Shown here piece by piece: positions 1 through 9,078 of a stretch of 64,000 nucleotides of DNA (positions are counted from its first letter, which is position 1; each line of letters opens with the position of its first letter). A program made the translations under genes and the position numbers. Source of the DNA: Pseudomonas taeanensis MS-3 (GTDB lineage Bacteria; Pseudomonadota; Gammaproteobacteria; Pseudomonadales; Pseudomonadaceae); NCBI RefSeq assembly GCF_000498575.2, contig NZ_AWSQ01000002.1, positions 175,115-239,114 on the forward strand. The letters are read 5' to 3'. Under the pieces are notes generated by a model. It ran no database searches. It was given only the letters and a program-made list of their open reading frames with translations, and was not told the origin of the DNA.

Positions 1-408
<408 letters not shown>

Positions 409-521
409 GCTTGAGTCTCTCCTGCGCCTGGCTGGTTAGCTCAGGCGCAAAGGTCCGGCGCCTTGAGTGAGACCGGGGTCTGCGCTCAAGACGGGCGTGC
501 TAAAGGGGTAAGGGGGGACGG

Positions 522-950
522 TCAGTTGATGACATACGCCTGAAAGGCGTCGACACCGGCCTGAGCGACGACCTCGTCCTGGTCGGGGGTGCCCGAACTG
601 CAGCCGATGCCGCCGATGATGTGCTCGTGGAGAAACAGCGGCAGGCCTCCGGCCACGATGGAAAAACGGCCCTGGTTACTGGTGTTGATGCCGAAGGCCG
701 GCTTGCCGGGCACACTGACTTCGCCATAGGAGCGGGTCGACTTGCGCGCGGCGGAGGCGGTAAAGGACTTGCCCATGGCGATGTCGATGCTGGTGATGCG
801 CGCACCGTCCATGCGCTGGAACATGATCATGTGGCCGGCGTCGTCGGTAATCGAGATATCCATATCAACGTTGATTTCTTTGGCCTTGCGCACACAGGCC
901 TGCATGATGACCTGGGCGTCGGCCAGGGTAAGTCTGGGTACCATTTTCAT
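522..950 (-). CDS. GlcG/HbpS-like (DUF336) protein
   Basis: Seen: 142 residues, the usual length of a single-domain GlcG/HbpS protein. The core includes DMDISITDDAGHMIMFQRMDGA, cut here to its sense, then KSFTASAARKSTR, a glycine-rich GRFSIVAGGLPL segment and GGIGCSSGTPDQDE near the C terminus. There is no signal peptide, so it is probably cytoplasmic. Known: the family includes haem-binding HbpS of Streptomyces and GlcG of the glycolate locus. Many members sit in catabolic operons with no defined role. It lies between the class V aminotransferase (37 bases upstream) and glyA (113 bases downstream) on the same strand, which suggests co-transcription. Inferred: an accessory protein of the local amine or one-carbon pathway. 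The family call is firm, the function is not. Confidence 0.85.
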   Translation of the reverse strand: MKMVPRLTLADAQVIMQACVRKAKEINVDMDISITDDAGHMIMFQRMDGARITSIDIAMGKSFTASAARKSTRSYGEVSVPGKPAFGINTSNQGRFSIVAGGLPLFLHEHIIGGIGCSSGTPDQDEVVAQAGVDAFQAYVIN

Positions 951-987
951 TGTTATTGACCTCAGTCTCGATGTGGAAAACTACTGC

Positions 988-2121
988 TTAGTCGTAGAGC
1001 ACCATGTCCAGGGCCTGCTCCAGGGTTTTCACGGTGCGTTCGATGTTGTTCAGCTTGTCCAGCCCGAACAGCCCGATACGGAAAGTCTGGAAGTCGCTCG
1101 GCTCGTCGCATTGCAGCGGGACGCCGGCCGCGATCTGTAAGCCCTGCGCGGCGAATTTCTTGCCGCTCTTGATATCGCCATCGTCGGTGTAACAAACCAC
1201 CACGCCGGGCGCCTCGAAGCCCGGCGCAGCGACACTCTTGAAATCTTTGCTGGCCAGCAGTGAGCGCACCAGACGGCCCAGTTCCAGCTGTTCGGCACGC
1301 ACGGCCTCGAAGCCGTAGGCCTCGGTTTCCTTCATCACGTCACGAAAGCGTGCCAGCGCATCACAGGGCATGGTGGCGTGATAGGCATGACCACCCTGTT
1401 CGTAGGCTTGCATGATCTGCAGCCATTTCTTCAGGTCGCAGGCAAAGCTGCTGCTCTGCGTGCTGTTAATCCGCTCGAGCGCTGCCTGGCTGAGCATGAC
1501 CAGTGCGCAACAGGGCGAGCCGCTCCAACCTTTCTGCGGGGCGCTGATCAGTACATCGATGCCACAGGCCTGCATGTCGACCCACAGCGTGCCGGAGGCG
1601 ATGCAGTCCAGCACGAACAGGCCGCCGACGGCATGCACGGCATCGGCCACGGCGCGCAGGTAATCATCGGGCAGGATCATCCCCGATGAAGTTTCCACAT
1701 GAGGGGCGAAGACCACCTGGGGGCGTTGCGTCTCGATGGCGGCCAGCACTTCTTCGAGCGGCGGCGGGGTGAATGCGGCCTGACGGTGGTCGGCCACCGG
1801 GCGGGCTTTCAGCACAGTGGTCGCCGCGGGTATGGCGCCCATTTCGAGAATTTGCGTCCAGCGATAACTGAACCAGCCATTGCGGATCACCAGGCACTGT
1901 TGCTCGCTTGCCAGCTGACGTGCGACTGCCTCCATGCCGAAGGTGCCACTACCGGGCACAATCGCTACGGCCTGGGCGTTATAGACCTCTTTCAAGGTGC
2001 TGGAAATGTCGTTCATCACCCGCTGAAACGACTTGGACATATGGTTGAGCGAGCGATCTGTGTAGACCACCGAGTACTCAAGCAGGCCATCGGGATCAAC
2101 AGAAGAGATAGGATTTTTCAA
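988..2121 (-). CDS. Class V PLP-dependent aminotransferase (copy 1)
   Basis: Seen: 377 residues, typical for the alanine-glyoxylate/serine-pyruvate/PhnW branch of class V aminotransferases. A VPGSGTFGMEA cofactor loop lies near residues 55-65 and HVETSSGM near 141. The PLP aspartate lies in LDCIASGTLW around residue 172, and the Schiff-base lysine is Lys197 in SAPQKGW. It is near-identical in layout to the enzyme at 11141-12274. It starts the leftward unit with the DUF336 protein and glyA, and its promoter region faces the XRE-cupin regulator with GTGAAAA repeats between them. Known: family members move an amino group from a small amine or amino acid to pyruvate or glyoxylate. Inferred: it deaminates the demethylated product of this locus. 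The substrate cannot be read from sequence. Confidence 0.88.
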   Translation of the reverse strand: MKNPISSVDPDGLLEYSVVYTDRSLNHMSKSFQRVMNDISSTLKEVYNAQAVAIVPGSGTFGMEAVARQLASEQQCLVIRNGWFSYRWTQILEMGAIPAATTVLKARPVADHRQAAFTPPPLEEVLAAIETQRPQVVFAPHVETSSGMILPDDYLRAVADAVHAVGGLFVLDCIASGTLWVDMQACGIDVLISAPQKGWSGSPCCALVMLSQAALERINSTQSSSFACDLKKWLQIMQAYEQGGHAYHATMPCDALARFRDVMKETEAYGFEAVRAEQLELGRLVRSLLASKDFKSVAAPGFEAPGVVVCYTDDGDIKSGKKFAAQGLQIAAGVPLQCDEPSDFQTFRIGLFGLDKLNNIERTVKTLEQALDMVLYD

Positions 2122-2134
2122 AAATTACACTCCC

Positions 2135-2159
2135 GTGAAAAAATAAACATGTTTTTCAC
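2135..2159. promoter_or_regulatory. Inverted repeat, candidate operator (site 1)
   Basis: Perfect eight-base arms GTGAAAAA and TTTTTCAC are separated by nine bases. The site lies 14 bases before the start of the class V aminotransferase gene. It shares the GTGAAAA half-site with inverted repeats at 2372-2384, 2409-2431 and 3490-3528. Inferred: binding site of the XRE-cupin regulator encoded at 2451-3095. Confidence 0.5.
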
Positions 2160-2371
2160 TATGCTGCACCAGGAAATTCTGGATGACAAGAGCGCTGAGG
2201 TAGATTTTTAATCACAACTGTGCCAGGCAGAATCTGCCTGAACCCTGGGTTCGGTTCGCGCTATTGGTGGTGTGCATGGCTGATGGCAAACCTGACGGAT
2301 GCCGCTCATGCACCCTCACATCCGAGCGGAGGGCATTTTTCCCGTTCGGTCTGTGCTCTGTCTGCGACTGA

Positions 2372-2384
2372 GTGAAAAATTCAC
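2372..2384. promoter_or_regulatory. Compact GTGAA-N3-TTCAC inverted repeat, candidate operator (site 2)
   Basis: GTGAAAAATTCAC is a short inverted repeat with the same GTGAA half-site as site 1. It lies 67 bases before the XRE-cupin start. Apart from these sites, the 329-base intergenic stretch 2122-2450 shows no open reading frame worth calling. Confidence 0.45.
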
Positions 2385-2408
2385 CGGGAACTCAAATAGC
2401 AGGTATCA

Positions 2409-2431
2409 GTGAAAAAAATCTGATTTTTTCA
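2409..2431. promoter_or_regulatory. Inverted repeat overlapping the regulator leader, candidate operator (site 3)
   Basis: A GTGAAAAAA arm and a TTTTTTCA arm flank TCTGA. The repeat lies 20 bases before the proposed start of the XRE-cupin gene, a position suited to autoregulation. The half-site matches sites 1, 2 and 4. Confidence 0.45.
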
Positions 2432-2450
2432 AGTCAACCAGGGTTCTGTT

Positions 2451-3095
2451 ATGCTTTTCTCCTCTCAAGGCGCAAAGAGCAATGCACTCCTCATGTCAGA
2501 TCCTCAAGCCAAAAAGGACAATGGAACCGATCCGGAGAGTTTGCGGATTGGCCGACAGATCCGTGATCTGCGCAAAGCCAAGCGCATTACCCTCGCCACC
2601 CTGGCTGAACAGCTAGACAGGTCCGTCGGCTATCTGAGTCAGGTCGAGCGTGGTGTTTCATCACTACCCATCGGTGTTCTGCAAGCCATCAGTGGGATCT
2701 TGGGGGTCAGGGTCAGCTGGTTTTTCCAGAGTGATGAAGAAGCCCCTCTGGAAGAGCGCGAGTACCTCGTGCGTGCCGATCATCGGCGCTCGATGACCTT
2801 TTCCGGTATCGGGGTACGCGAAGAACTGTTGTCGCCGCGCTTGAGTGGTCAGTTGCTGTTGATCATGACGCGCCTCGCCCCCGGGGCGAGCGGCGGCAAG
2901 GAGCCTCGCCAGCGCAAGGGCGAGGAGGCCGGCTATGTCGAGGCGGGGACCCTGGAGCTGAAGATCGGCCAGCAAACCTTCCTGCTCGGCCCCGGCGACA
3001 GCTTTGCGATTACCGGAGATGAACCCCACCTGATCTCTAACCCGGGTGATACCGAGACCCGCGTGGTCTGGGTGATGACCGGCGTCGAATACTGA
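2451..3095 (+). CDS. XRE-family transcriptional regulator with C-terminal cupin domain
   Basis: Seen: an N-terminal helix-turn-helix of the XRE type spans about residues 32-90 (IGRQIRDLRKAKRITLATLAE, then a recognition helix in SVGYLSQVERG). A linker follows, then a cupin fold from about residue 140 to the end with PGASGGKEPRQRKGEEAGYV and GDSFAITGDEPHLISNPG. The start at 2451 has an AGGG seven bases upstream. An ATG at 2493 (MSDPQ) would give a 200-residue protein and is also plausible, although no clear ribosome site precedes it. Known: XRE-cupin proteins such as PuuR-like and polyamine/amino-acid regulators sense small catabolic effectors. Inferred: it controls the divergent aminotransferase unit and the downstream ABC importer through the GTGAAAA repeats on both sides of it. 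Confidence 0.9.
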   Translation: MLFSSQGAKSNALLMSDPQAKKDNGTDPESLRIGRQIRDLRKAKRITLATLAEQLDRSVGYLSQVERGVSSLPIGVLQAISGILGVRVSWFFQSDEEAPLEEREYLVRADHRRSMTFSGIGVREELLSPRLSGQLLLIMTRLAPGASGGKEPRQRKGEEAGYVEAGTLELKIGQQTFLLGPGDSFAITGDEPHLISNPGDTETRVVWVMTGVEY

Positions 3096-3176
3096 GCACC
3101 TCTCGTCCTCTTGCCCACTCTCCTTCGCGGCTGAATACGCGAGAGTGACTCCCTGCCGAGGGCCTGCTCGGCGAGT

Positions 3177-3202
3177 GGCGCCTGCACCAGGCAGCGCCTT
3201 TT
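3177..3202 (+). terminator. Weak candidate terminator after the XRE-cupin gene
   Basis: GGCG and CTGC pair with GCAG and CGCC around an ACCAG loop, with one bulged base, and TTTT follows. It lies 82 bases after the regulator stop. The T run is short. The rest of 3096-3489 shows no gene I can support. Confidence 0.35.
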
Positions 3203-3489
3203 GAGCCTATCTCCTCGCTGCGCGGACTGACCCCGCCAGGCCTGACTGTCAATTTTCTCCTTTCCGCAGGTTGCGCCTGTAGCCGCAGATGCAACCTGCG
3301 TGTCACCCCATTCCCTCATGCATTGCCTGCTCCCCGTATCCGTGCCTAGGAGCTGGGTGCACTCCTGTCCGAGCACTCCACGACAAACGCACAGGTACGT
3401 TCCTGGATGCTCAGCCATTGCAAGGCTGTTCCATGGGGGGGTAAGTGTTTGATTTTTATGCGCATAAATAAAACATTCTAAGAAATAAT

Positions 3490-3528
3490 CTTTTAAGTGA
3501 AATAAAATTGATAATTTTCACTTAAAAG
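3490..3528. promoter_or_regulatory. Long inverted repeat before the ABC importer, candidate operator (site 4)
   Basis: The 13-base arms CTTTTAAGTGAAA and TTTCACTTAAAAG are perfect inverted repeats around an AT-rich centre. The site lies about 100 bases before the substrate-binding-protein start and contains the same AGTGAAA/TTTCACT core as the sites upstream of the regulator. The surrounding region (about 3440-3540) is much richer in A and T than the coding DNA, as expected of a promoter. Confidence 0.55.
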
Positions 3529-3630
3529 TTATTTTTGTTCTGGTAATCTCCTTTCAGGCGGTATGGCTGTGCAGTTCCATTGCCGCTCTGAACTCTCTGA
3601 TAGAACAATATAAGCAGTGAGGAACATGTG

Positions 3631-4644
3631 ATGACCTACCACCGTAATTCGAGCAGCGCTCTCGGTCGGGGGCTGCGCAAGGCCCTGATGGGCTCTGCGA
3701 TGGCGTTGATGATGGGCACGTACGCTCAGGCCGATGACCTAACGGTCGCCTACTTCCCTGGCTGGCCAACCACCCACCAGGTCGGCGAGGAAAAGGGCTG
3801 GTTCAATAAAGCAGTAGGCATGGATGTGCAGTTCCGTGAGTTCGACACCGGCTCCGCAATGGCTGCGGCGATGCTCTCGGGCGACGTCAAGGTCGCCTAT
3901 TCGATGGGCGTTATTCCGTTTGTGATAGCAGTCACGAAGGGTGCTCCGCTGGACCTGGTCGGTGTCGCGGTGACCTATTCGGAAAATGACAACTGTGTGG
4001 TGCGCGATGAGAGTGGCATCGATTCGCCGCTCGACCTCAAGGGCAAGACCGTCGGCGTGCCGTTCGGCACCGTATCGCATTACAAGATGCTGAAGACCTT
4101 CGAGAACATCGGTGTCGATGTCGGCACCATGAAGGTCGTCGACATGGCGCCGCCAGATATCGCCGCCGCCATGAGCCGTGGCGATGTGGACATGGGCTGT
4201 GGCTGGGAGCCCGCCTTGTCGAGAATGCTGGAAAATGGTCGGTTGCTGATCTCTGCCAAGGAGCAGGAGTCCTGGGGTCTCAAGGTATTCGATGTGATTG
4301 TGGTGAACCGCGAGTTTGCCAACAAGAACCCTGAAAAAGTGTCCGCGTTCCTCGCCACGGTGGACCAGTCCACCGACTTCTATCAGGCCAATAAAGATCA
4401 GTCGATTGGCATCATCAGCAAGCGGGCGGGGATTTCCGAAGAACAGACGCGCTCGATCATGGCCAAGTTCGGCTTTCCCAAGCGCGACGAGCAACTCAGC
4501 GATGCCTGGATGGGCAAGGATGTCCCGGCCTTCCTCAAGGGCGTGGCCGATGTGATGGTTGCCAACGGCGAGATGGACAAGGCGTTGGACGACTACAGCC
4601 CTTACGTCAAAGCCGATTACTACCGCAACACCACCGCACCTTAG
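3631..4644 (+). CDS. TauA-like ABC transporter substrate-binding protein
   Basis: Seen: a signal peptide with an RKALMGSAMALMMG core and a cleavage site after AQA (about residue 34). The mature protein opens with DLTVAYFPGWPTTHQVGEEKG, shortened here to its theme, the start of the NitT/TauT binding-protein fold. GDVKVAYSMG and GKTVGVPFGTVSHYKMLK follow at the expected places. Total length is 337 residues. The ATG at 3631 is favoured because GAGG sits about eight bases away; the GTG at 3628 is also in frame. Known: the family binds taurine, sulfonates, nitrate or thiamine precursors in the periplasm. It is followed by its ATPase and permease. Inferred: it delivers the substrate of the flavoprotein encoded next; taurine or an N-methylated relative is possible but unproven. 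Confidence 0.88.
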   Translation: MTYHRNSSSALGRGLRKALMGSAMALMMGTYAQADDLTVAYFPGWPTTHQVGEEKGWFNKAVGMDVQFREFDTGSAMAAAMLSGDVKVAYSMGVIPFVIAVTKGAPLDLVGVAVTYSENDNCVVRDESGIDSPLDLKGKTVGVPFGTVSHYKMLKTFENIGVDVGTMKVVDMAPPDIAAAMSRGDVDMGCGWEPALSRMLENGRLLISAKEQESWGLKVFDVIVVNREFANKNPEKVSAFLATVDQSTDFYQANKDQSIGIISKRAGISEEQTRSIMAKFGFPKRDEQLSDAWMGKDVPAFLKGVADVMVANGEMDKALDDYSPYVKADYYRNTTAP

Positions 4645-4744
4645 TGCACCTGGCGACTGGGCTTGGCCGCGTGACAGCGGGGTCAAACCCGGCGACCTGC
4701 CCTACCTAGGGGTTCCATGACATTCGTCTGTAAGGGGAAAGGCT

Positions 4745-5542
4745 GTGAGTGAATTGCGTGTAAAGGGCGTGTCGATGACCTACGACGGCAGCGATGGCCA
4801 GCCGGTTAGAGCGCTCGAAAATATCAATTTTTCCATGAGCCAGGAGGACATCGTCACCGTCCTGGGTCCATCCGGCTGCGGCAAGAGCACGCTGCTGAAT
4901 ATTATCGCCGGCTTTCTCAGCCCGACGGCGGGCCACGTATTGATCGACGGTCGCGAAATTACCGGGCCTGGCCAGGATCGCGGCATGGTGTTCCAGCACG
5001 GCGCACTGTTCGAGTGGCTGACCGTTGGCGAGAACATCAGTTTCGGCCCCCGCATGGCGGGTGTCGAAGCGCAGAAATGCGCTGAAAAGGTCGAAGAACT
5101 GCTCGGATTGGTTGGCCTGAACGGTTTTCGCGATACGCCAATCTACAACCTGTCCGGGGGCATGCAACAGCGCGTGGCACTGGCCCGCTGCCTGGCCAAT
5201 AACCCTGACGTGATCCTGATGGACGAGCCGCTCGGCGCACTGGATGCGCTGACCCGGGAAAAGATGCAGACCCTGGTGCTCAAGCTCTGGCAGGAAACCC
5301 GCAAGATGGTGTTCGTGATCACCCACAGCGTGGAGGAGGCGATCTTCCTCGGCTCGCGCCTGGTGGTGATGGCCCCGCGACCGGGGCATATCGTCAAGGA
5401 ATTTCAATTGCCGTTCGCCGCCGCGGGGCGGGATGCCAATCCGCGTGAGATCAAGTCCAGTCGCGAGTTCATCGCGGTCCGCGAGGAGGTGCTCGAGATG
5501 ATCTGGTCGATGGAAGAGCAGCTCTCGCCAGCAGGGGTATGA
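4745..5542 (+). CDS. TauB/SsuB-like ABC transporter ATP-binding protein
   Basis: Seen: 265 residues with Walker A GPSGCGKST at 41-49, signature LSGGMQQRVALAR, and Walker B VILMDEP followed by LGALDALTRE. ITHSVEEAIFLGSRLVVM is typical of nitrate/sulfonate/taurine importers. The start is GTG with AAGGGGAAA just upstream. It powers uptake by the permease encoded three bases further on and the binding protein encoded before it. The gap of 100 bases after the binding-protein gene has no strong terminator, so the three genes probably form one transcript. Confidence 0.92.
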   Translation: MSELRVKGVSMTYDGSDGQPVRALENINFSMSQEDIVTVLGPSGCGKSTLLNIIAGFLSPTAGHVLIDGREITGPGQDRGMVFQHGALFEWLTVGENISFGPRMAGVEAQKCAEKVEELLGLVGLNGFRDTPIYNLSGGMQQRVALARCLANNPDVILMDEPLGALDALTREKMQTLVLKLWQETRKMVFVITHSVEEAIFLGSRLVVMAPRPGHIVKEFQLPFAAAGRDANPREIKSSREFIAVREEVLEMIWSMEEQLSPAGV

Positions 5543-5545
5543 ATC

Positions 5546-6424
5546 ATGTCTGAAGCCAATGTAAGCAAGAAACGCATGTTTTTCCTGTACCGGCTGTGGA
5601 ACACCGACGGCCTGGCCCAGCGCAAGACGGTCACCTTCGGCGACCCGGCTGCCGTCCAGGGTGGCGCCATCTGGGGGGTGGTGTCCGTGTTGGTGACGGC
5701 CCTGATCTGGCAGTTTGTGTCCATGGCCGAGATCGTCTCGCCGTTGTTCTGGCCGAGCCCGGAAGCGGTGTGGACCAAGTTTGTCGTGATTGCGACCGAG
5801 GGCTACAAGGGTTTTACCCTGGCTGAGCACTTGGGCATCAGCCTGTATCGCGTGCTGGCGGGCTTCGGCCTGGGTTGCCTGTTCGGCATTCCGGTCGGTC
5901 TCGGCATGGGCCTGAACAAGGTCATCAAGGGCTGGATGGACCCGCTGATCGAGTTCTATCGTCCGGTGCCGCCGCTGGCGTATGTGCCGCTGGTGATCAT
6001 CTGGATGGGGATTGGCGATAGCGGCAAGGTGCTGCTGCTGTTCCTGGCAACCTTTTCGATCATCGTGATCAGCGCCCGCGCCGGCGTCGCCAGCGTGGCC
6101 ATCGAGAAAATTCATGCGGCCTACTCGCTGGGCGCCAGCCGCTGGCAGATTCTGCGCCACGTCATCCTGATCAATGCCTTGCCGGAAATCTTCACCGGCA
6201 TGCGCGTCGCCATGGGCGTTTGCTGGGGAACCCTGGTCGCTGCCGAAATGGTTGCCGCCACCTCGGGCGTGGGCTGGATGGTGCTCAACGCCAGCCGTTA
6301 TCTGAACACCGACATCGTCCTGATGGGGGTGATTCTGATGGGCGTGGTCGGTTTCACGATCGATATGTGCATGCGTAGCCTGGAGAAAAAGCTGATTCCT
6401 TGGAAGAGCAAGGGCCGCAGCTAA
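5546..6424 (+). CDS. TauC/SsuC-like ABC transporter permease
   Basis: Seen: 292 residues with about six hydrophobic segments. The EAA coupling loop AYSLGASRWQILRHVILINA lies near residues 190-210. The opening is unusually long for the family: about 45 polar residues precede the first membrane segment. It begins three bases after the ATPase stop, a clear sign of one operon. Known: this permease class works in nitrate, sulfonate, taurine and related importers. Inferred: it carries the unknown substrate of this locus across the inner membrane. Confidence 0.92.
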   Translation: MSEANVSKKRMFFLYRLWNTDGLAQRKTVTFGDPAAVQGGAIWGVVSVLVTALIWQFVSMAEIVSPLFWPSPEAVWTKFVVIATEGYKGFTLAEHLGISLYRVLAGFGLGCLFGIPVGLGMGLNKVIKGWMDPLIEFYRPVPPLAYVPLVIIWMGIGDSGKVLLLFLATFSIIVISARAGVASVAIEKIHAAYSLGASRWQILRHVILINALPEIFTGMRVAMGVCWGTLVAAEMVAATSGVGWMVLNASRYLNTDIVLMGVILMGVVGFTIDMCMRSLEKKLIPWKSKGRS

Positions 6425-6474
6425 AAAACCGAATTCAACTGATTTCGTGAGACCTGTTTCCGGAGAATAAATAC

Positions 6475-8913
6475 ATGATGACTCATGCAAAGGTATTGGT
6501 GATCGGCGGTGGCATTGCCGGGGTGAGCACGCTCTATCATCTGGCCAAAAGGGGCTGCGAGAATATCGCCCTGGTGGAGCGTAGCGAGTTGACGGCCGGT
6601 TCCACCTGGCACGCCGCAGGTAACCTGCCGCACTTCAGTACCAGCCTCAACGTGATGCGCCTGCAGCAGTACAGCATCGCCCTGTATCAGCGCCTGGAGG
6701 CCGAAACCGGTCAAGCGGTCGGGCACCACAAGACCGGCGCTTTGCGCCTGGCACATACCCAGGAGCGTTTCGAGGAGTTCCAGCGGGTTGCCGGCATGGC
6801 CGACTCCTGCGGGCTCGATTTCAAGCTGTTGAAGCCGGAAGAGCTGCAGCAGTACCACCCGTTCCTCGAGAGTCACGACATCGTGGGCGGCTTGTGGGAT
6901 CCGGACGACGGGCATATCGATCCCACCAGCGTGACCAACGCGATGGCCAAGGGCGCGCGTGATCTGGGCGCGCAGATCTACCGCAACAGTCCGGTCAGCG
7001 CGATCACGCGTACGGCCGACGGATTCTGGCAAGTAGAAACGGCTAGCGGCACCATCACCGCAGAAACCATCGTCAATGCTGCGGGTTTCCGCGCAAATGA
7101 AGTCGCCGCAATGATCGGTCACCAGCTGCCGATCGCCTCGATGGAGCATCAGTACCTGGTGACCGAAGGTCTGCAGGAAGTCGCCGACTGTGGCCTCGAG
7201 CTGCCCATGGTGCGCGACCCGGATGTGTCCTATTACCTGCGCCAGGAGCGCAACGGCTTCATCCTCGGCCCATACGAGCCGGGCGGCCTGCCGTGCTGGA
7301 CCGATGGCGTGCCGCCGAATTTCGGCCAGGAGCTGTTCGAGCCGTCGCTCGACCGTCTCGAAGACATCATCGCCATCGCCATGGAGCAGATCCCGCTGCT
7401 GGCGAAAGCCGGCGTGCAGACCGTCATCAACGGGCCGATCACCTATACCCCGGACGGTCATCCGCTGATCGGCCCGGTGGCCGGTTTCGATAACTACTTC
7501 GTCTGCTCCGGTTTCAACTTCGGCATTGTCCAGGGCGGCGGCGCCGGCTACTTCATGGCGCAATGGATTCTCGACGGGCATCCGGAAATTGATCTCAATG
7601 AGTTGGACCCGCGCCGTTTCGGCGACTATGCCAACGCGCGCTATACCGTGGCCAAGGCCACCGAGGTGTATGCCCACGAGTACGCCAACGGCCTGCCCTA
7701 TGAGTACGAGAACCGCCCGGCGGCGCGTCCCGCCAAAACCACGCCGATCTACAGCCGCCTGAAAGAAAACGGTGCGGTGTTCGGCGCCCGATTCGGCTGG
7801 GAACGTGCCAACTGGTTCGCCCCGGTGGGCATGGAACCGCGCGACGAGCTGAGCTACAGCCGCAGCAACTGGTTCGAAACGGTCGGTGAGGAATGCCGCG
7901 CGGTGCGCGAGAAGGTCGGCCTGCTGGACCTGTCGGCCTTCGCCAAGTTTGAAGTGTCGGGTACAGGGGCCGTTGCCTATCTGGATCAGCTGTCGACCAA
8001 TCGTCTGCCTGCCGAAGTGGGCGGTATTGCCCTGACGTACATGGTTTCCGCCACGGGGCGAATCCTCGGCGAGTTCACCATCACCCGTCTGGCTGCCGAT
8101 CGTTTCTACCTGATCAGCGCCGCCGCCGCCCAGGTGCATGACTGGGATGAGCTGCGTCGCCGCTTGCCGGCCGATGGTTCGGTTCGCCTGGACGATCTGA
8201 CTGCACGCTTCGGTACCCTGGTCGTGGCAGGGCCCAAGGCCCGCGAGGTGTTGCGCAAGCTGACTGCTACCAACCTGGGCAACGAGGCCTTCCCATGGCT
8301 CAGCGCTCAGGAAATATCGGTGGCTGGCGCCCCGGTACGGGCACTGCGGGTCAACTACGTGGGTGAGCTGGGCTGGGAACTGCACCACCCGATCGAGTTC
8401 CAGCTCGGCTTGTACGATGCGCTGGTCGAGGCGGGCGCCGAGTTCGGCATGCGTAACTTCGGCACGCGGGCGATGGACTCGCTGCGTCTGGAGAAGGCCT
8501 ACCCGATGTGGGGCCATGAGCTGACCTGTGAAAACACCCCGCTGGAGGCCAAGCTGGGTTTCTTCGTCAAGACTGATGAACGCAACTTTGTCGGGCGCGA
8601 GGCGCTGCAGCAACAGCGTGAACAAGGGGTGAAAGTTCAGCTGGCGTATCTGGAAGTCGACGCCGAGGGGGCGGATGCCTTCAACTTCGAACCGGTGTTG
8701 GCCGGTGACAAGGTGGTCGGCGTGGTCAGCTCCGGTGGCTACGGACACTGCGTGCAGAAGAGTCTGGCGTTTGCCTATGTGCAAGCCGATCAGGCCGCGG
8801 TGGGGGCCGAACTCAGCGTGCTGATCCTCGGTCAACGCCGCGCGGCCCGGGTGATCAAGGCGCCGGCCTTCGATCCGCAGAACCAGCGGCCGAGAGGGCA
8901 CTACGACGCGTGA
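6475..8913 (+). CDS. Dimethylglycine/sarcosine dehydrogenase-like flavoprotein with GcvT domain
   Basis: Seen: 812 residues. The N-terminal half is a FAD-dependent DAO fold with the dinucleotide motif GGGIAG at 11-16. His46 in STWHAAGN matches the histidine that carries covalent FAD in dimethylglycine and sarcosine dehydrogenases. From about residue 430 the protein becomes a glycine-cleavage-T (GcvT) folate domain, with VNYVGELGWELHHPIEFQ and GTRAMDSLRLEKAYPMWG late in the sequence. Known: such enzymes oxidise an N-methyl group and hand the carbon to tetrahydrofolate as methylene-tetrahydrofolate. The gene is 50 bases after the ABC permease, with GGAG nine bases before its ATG. Inferred: it demethylates the imported compound. 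N-methyltaurine, sarcosine-like amino acids and other N-methyl amines all fit. Confidence 0.87.
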   Translation: MMTHAKVLVIGGGIAGVSTLYHLAKRGCENIALVERSELTAGSTWHAAGNLPHFSTSLNVMRLQQYSIALYQRLEAETGQAVGHHKTGALRLAHTQERFEEFQRVAGMADSCGLDFKLLKPEELQQYHPFLESHDIVGGLWDPDDGHIDPTSVTNAMAKGARDLGAQIYRNSPVSAITRTADGFWQVETASGTITAETIVNAAGFRANEVAAMIGHQLPIASMEHQYLVTEGLQEVADCGLELPMVRDPDVSYYLRQERNGFILGPYEPGGLPCWTDGVPPNFGQELFEPSLDRLEDIIAIAMEQIPLLAKAGVQTVINGPITYTPDGHPLIGPVAGFDNYFVCSGFNFGIVQGGGAGYFMAQWILDGHPEIDLNELDPRRFGDYANARYTVAKATEVYAHEYANGLPYEYENRPAARPAKTTPIYSRLKENGAVFGARFGWERANWFAPVGMEPRDELSYSRSNWFETVGEECRAVREKVGLLDLSAFAKFEVSGTGAVAYLDQLSTNRLPAEVGGIALTYMVSATGRILGEFTITRLAADRFYLISAAAAQVHDWDELRRRLPADGSVRLDDLTARFGTLVVAGPKAREVLRKLTATNLGNEAFPWLSAQEISVAGAPVRALRVNYVGELGWELHHPIEFQLGLYDALVEAGAEFGMRNFGTRAMDSLRLEKAYPMWGHELTCENTPLEAKLGFFVKTDERNFVGREALQQQREQGVKVQLAYLEVDAEGADAFNFEPVLAGDKVVGVVSSGGYGHCVQKSLAFAYVQADQAAVGAELSVLILGQRRAARVIKAPAFDPQNQRPRGHYDA

Positions 8914-8984
8914 TCAGCAAAACTAAGTAAGCAGCCGGTGCCACTGGATGGCGCGGCTGCCGAGATCCGCTCAGCTCAACGCAG

Positions 8985-9058
8985 ATGGCTCTCTGACCAG
9001 AATTAATCTCGGCCGTTATCATGACGGCCCAGGATTGGCTGGTGAGAGAGCCATTTTT
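8985..9058 (+). terminator. Long nested hairpin with T run after the flavoprotein gene
   Basis: ATGGCTCTCTGACCAG (8985-9000) pairs with CTGGTGAGAGAGCCAT (9039-9054) with one mismatch. An inner GGCCGT/ACGGCC pair lies in the loop, and a run of T follows. It lies 71 bases after the stop at 8913, a good position for a rho-independent terminator. The arms are longer than usual, so a small mobile or repeat element remains possible. Confidence 0.5.
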
Positions 9059-9078
9059 GCCTGTCGTGGGGTTTAGCA

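Noticed and set aside
4706..6490. 594-residue leftward ORF opposite the ABC ATPase and permease genes
   Set aside because: It is antisense to two well-supported genes, His/Gln/Asp-rich, and has no family features or ribosome site.
6421..8901. 826-residue leftward ORF opposite the flavoprotein gene
   Set aside because: Antisense shadow of a clear DMGDH-like gene; composition is typical of GC-rich shadow frames.
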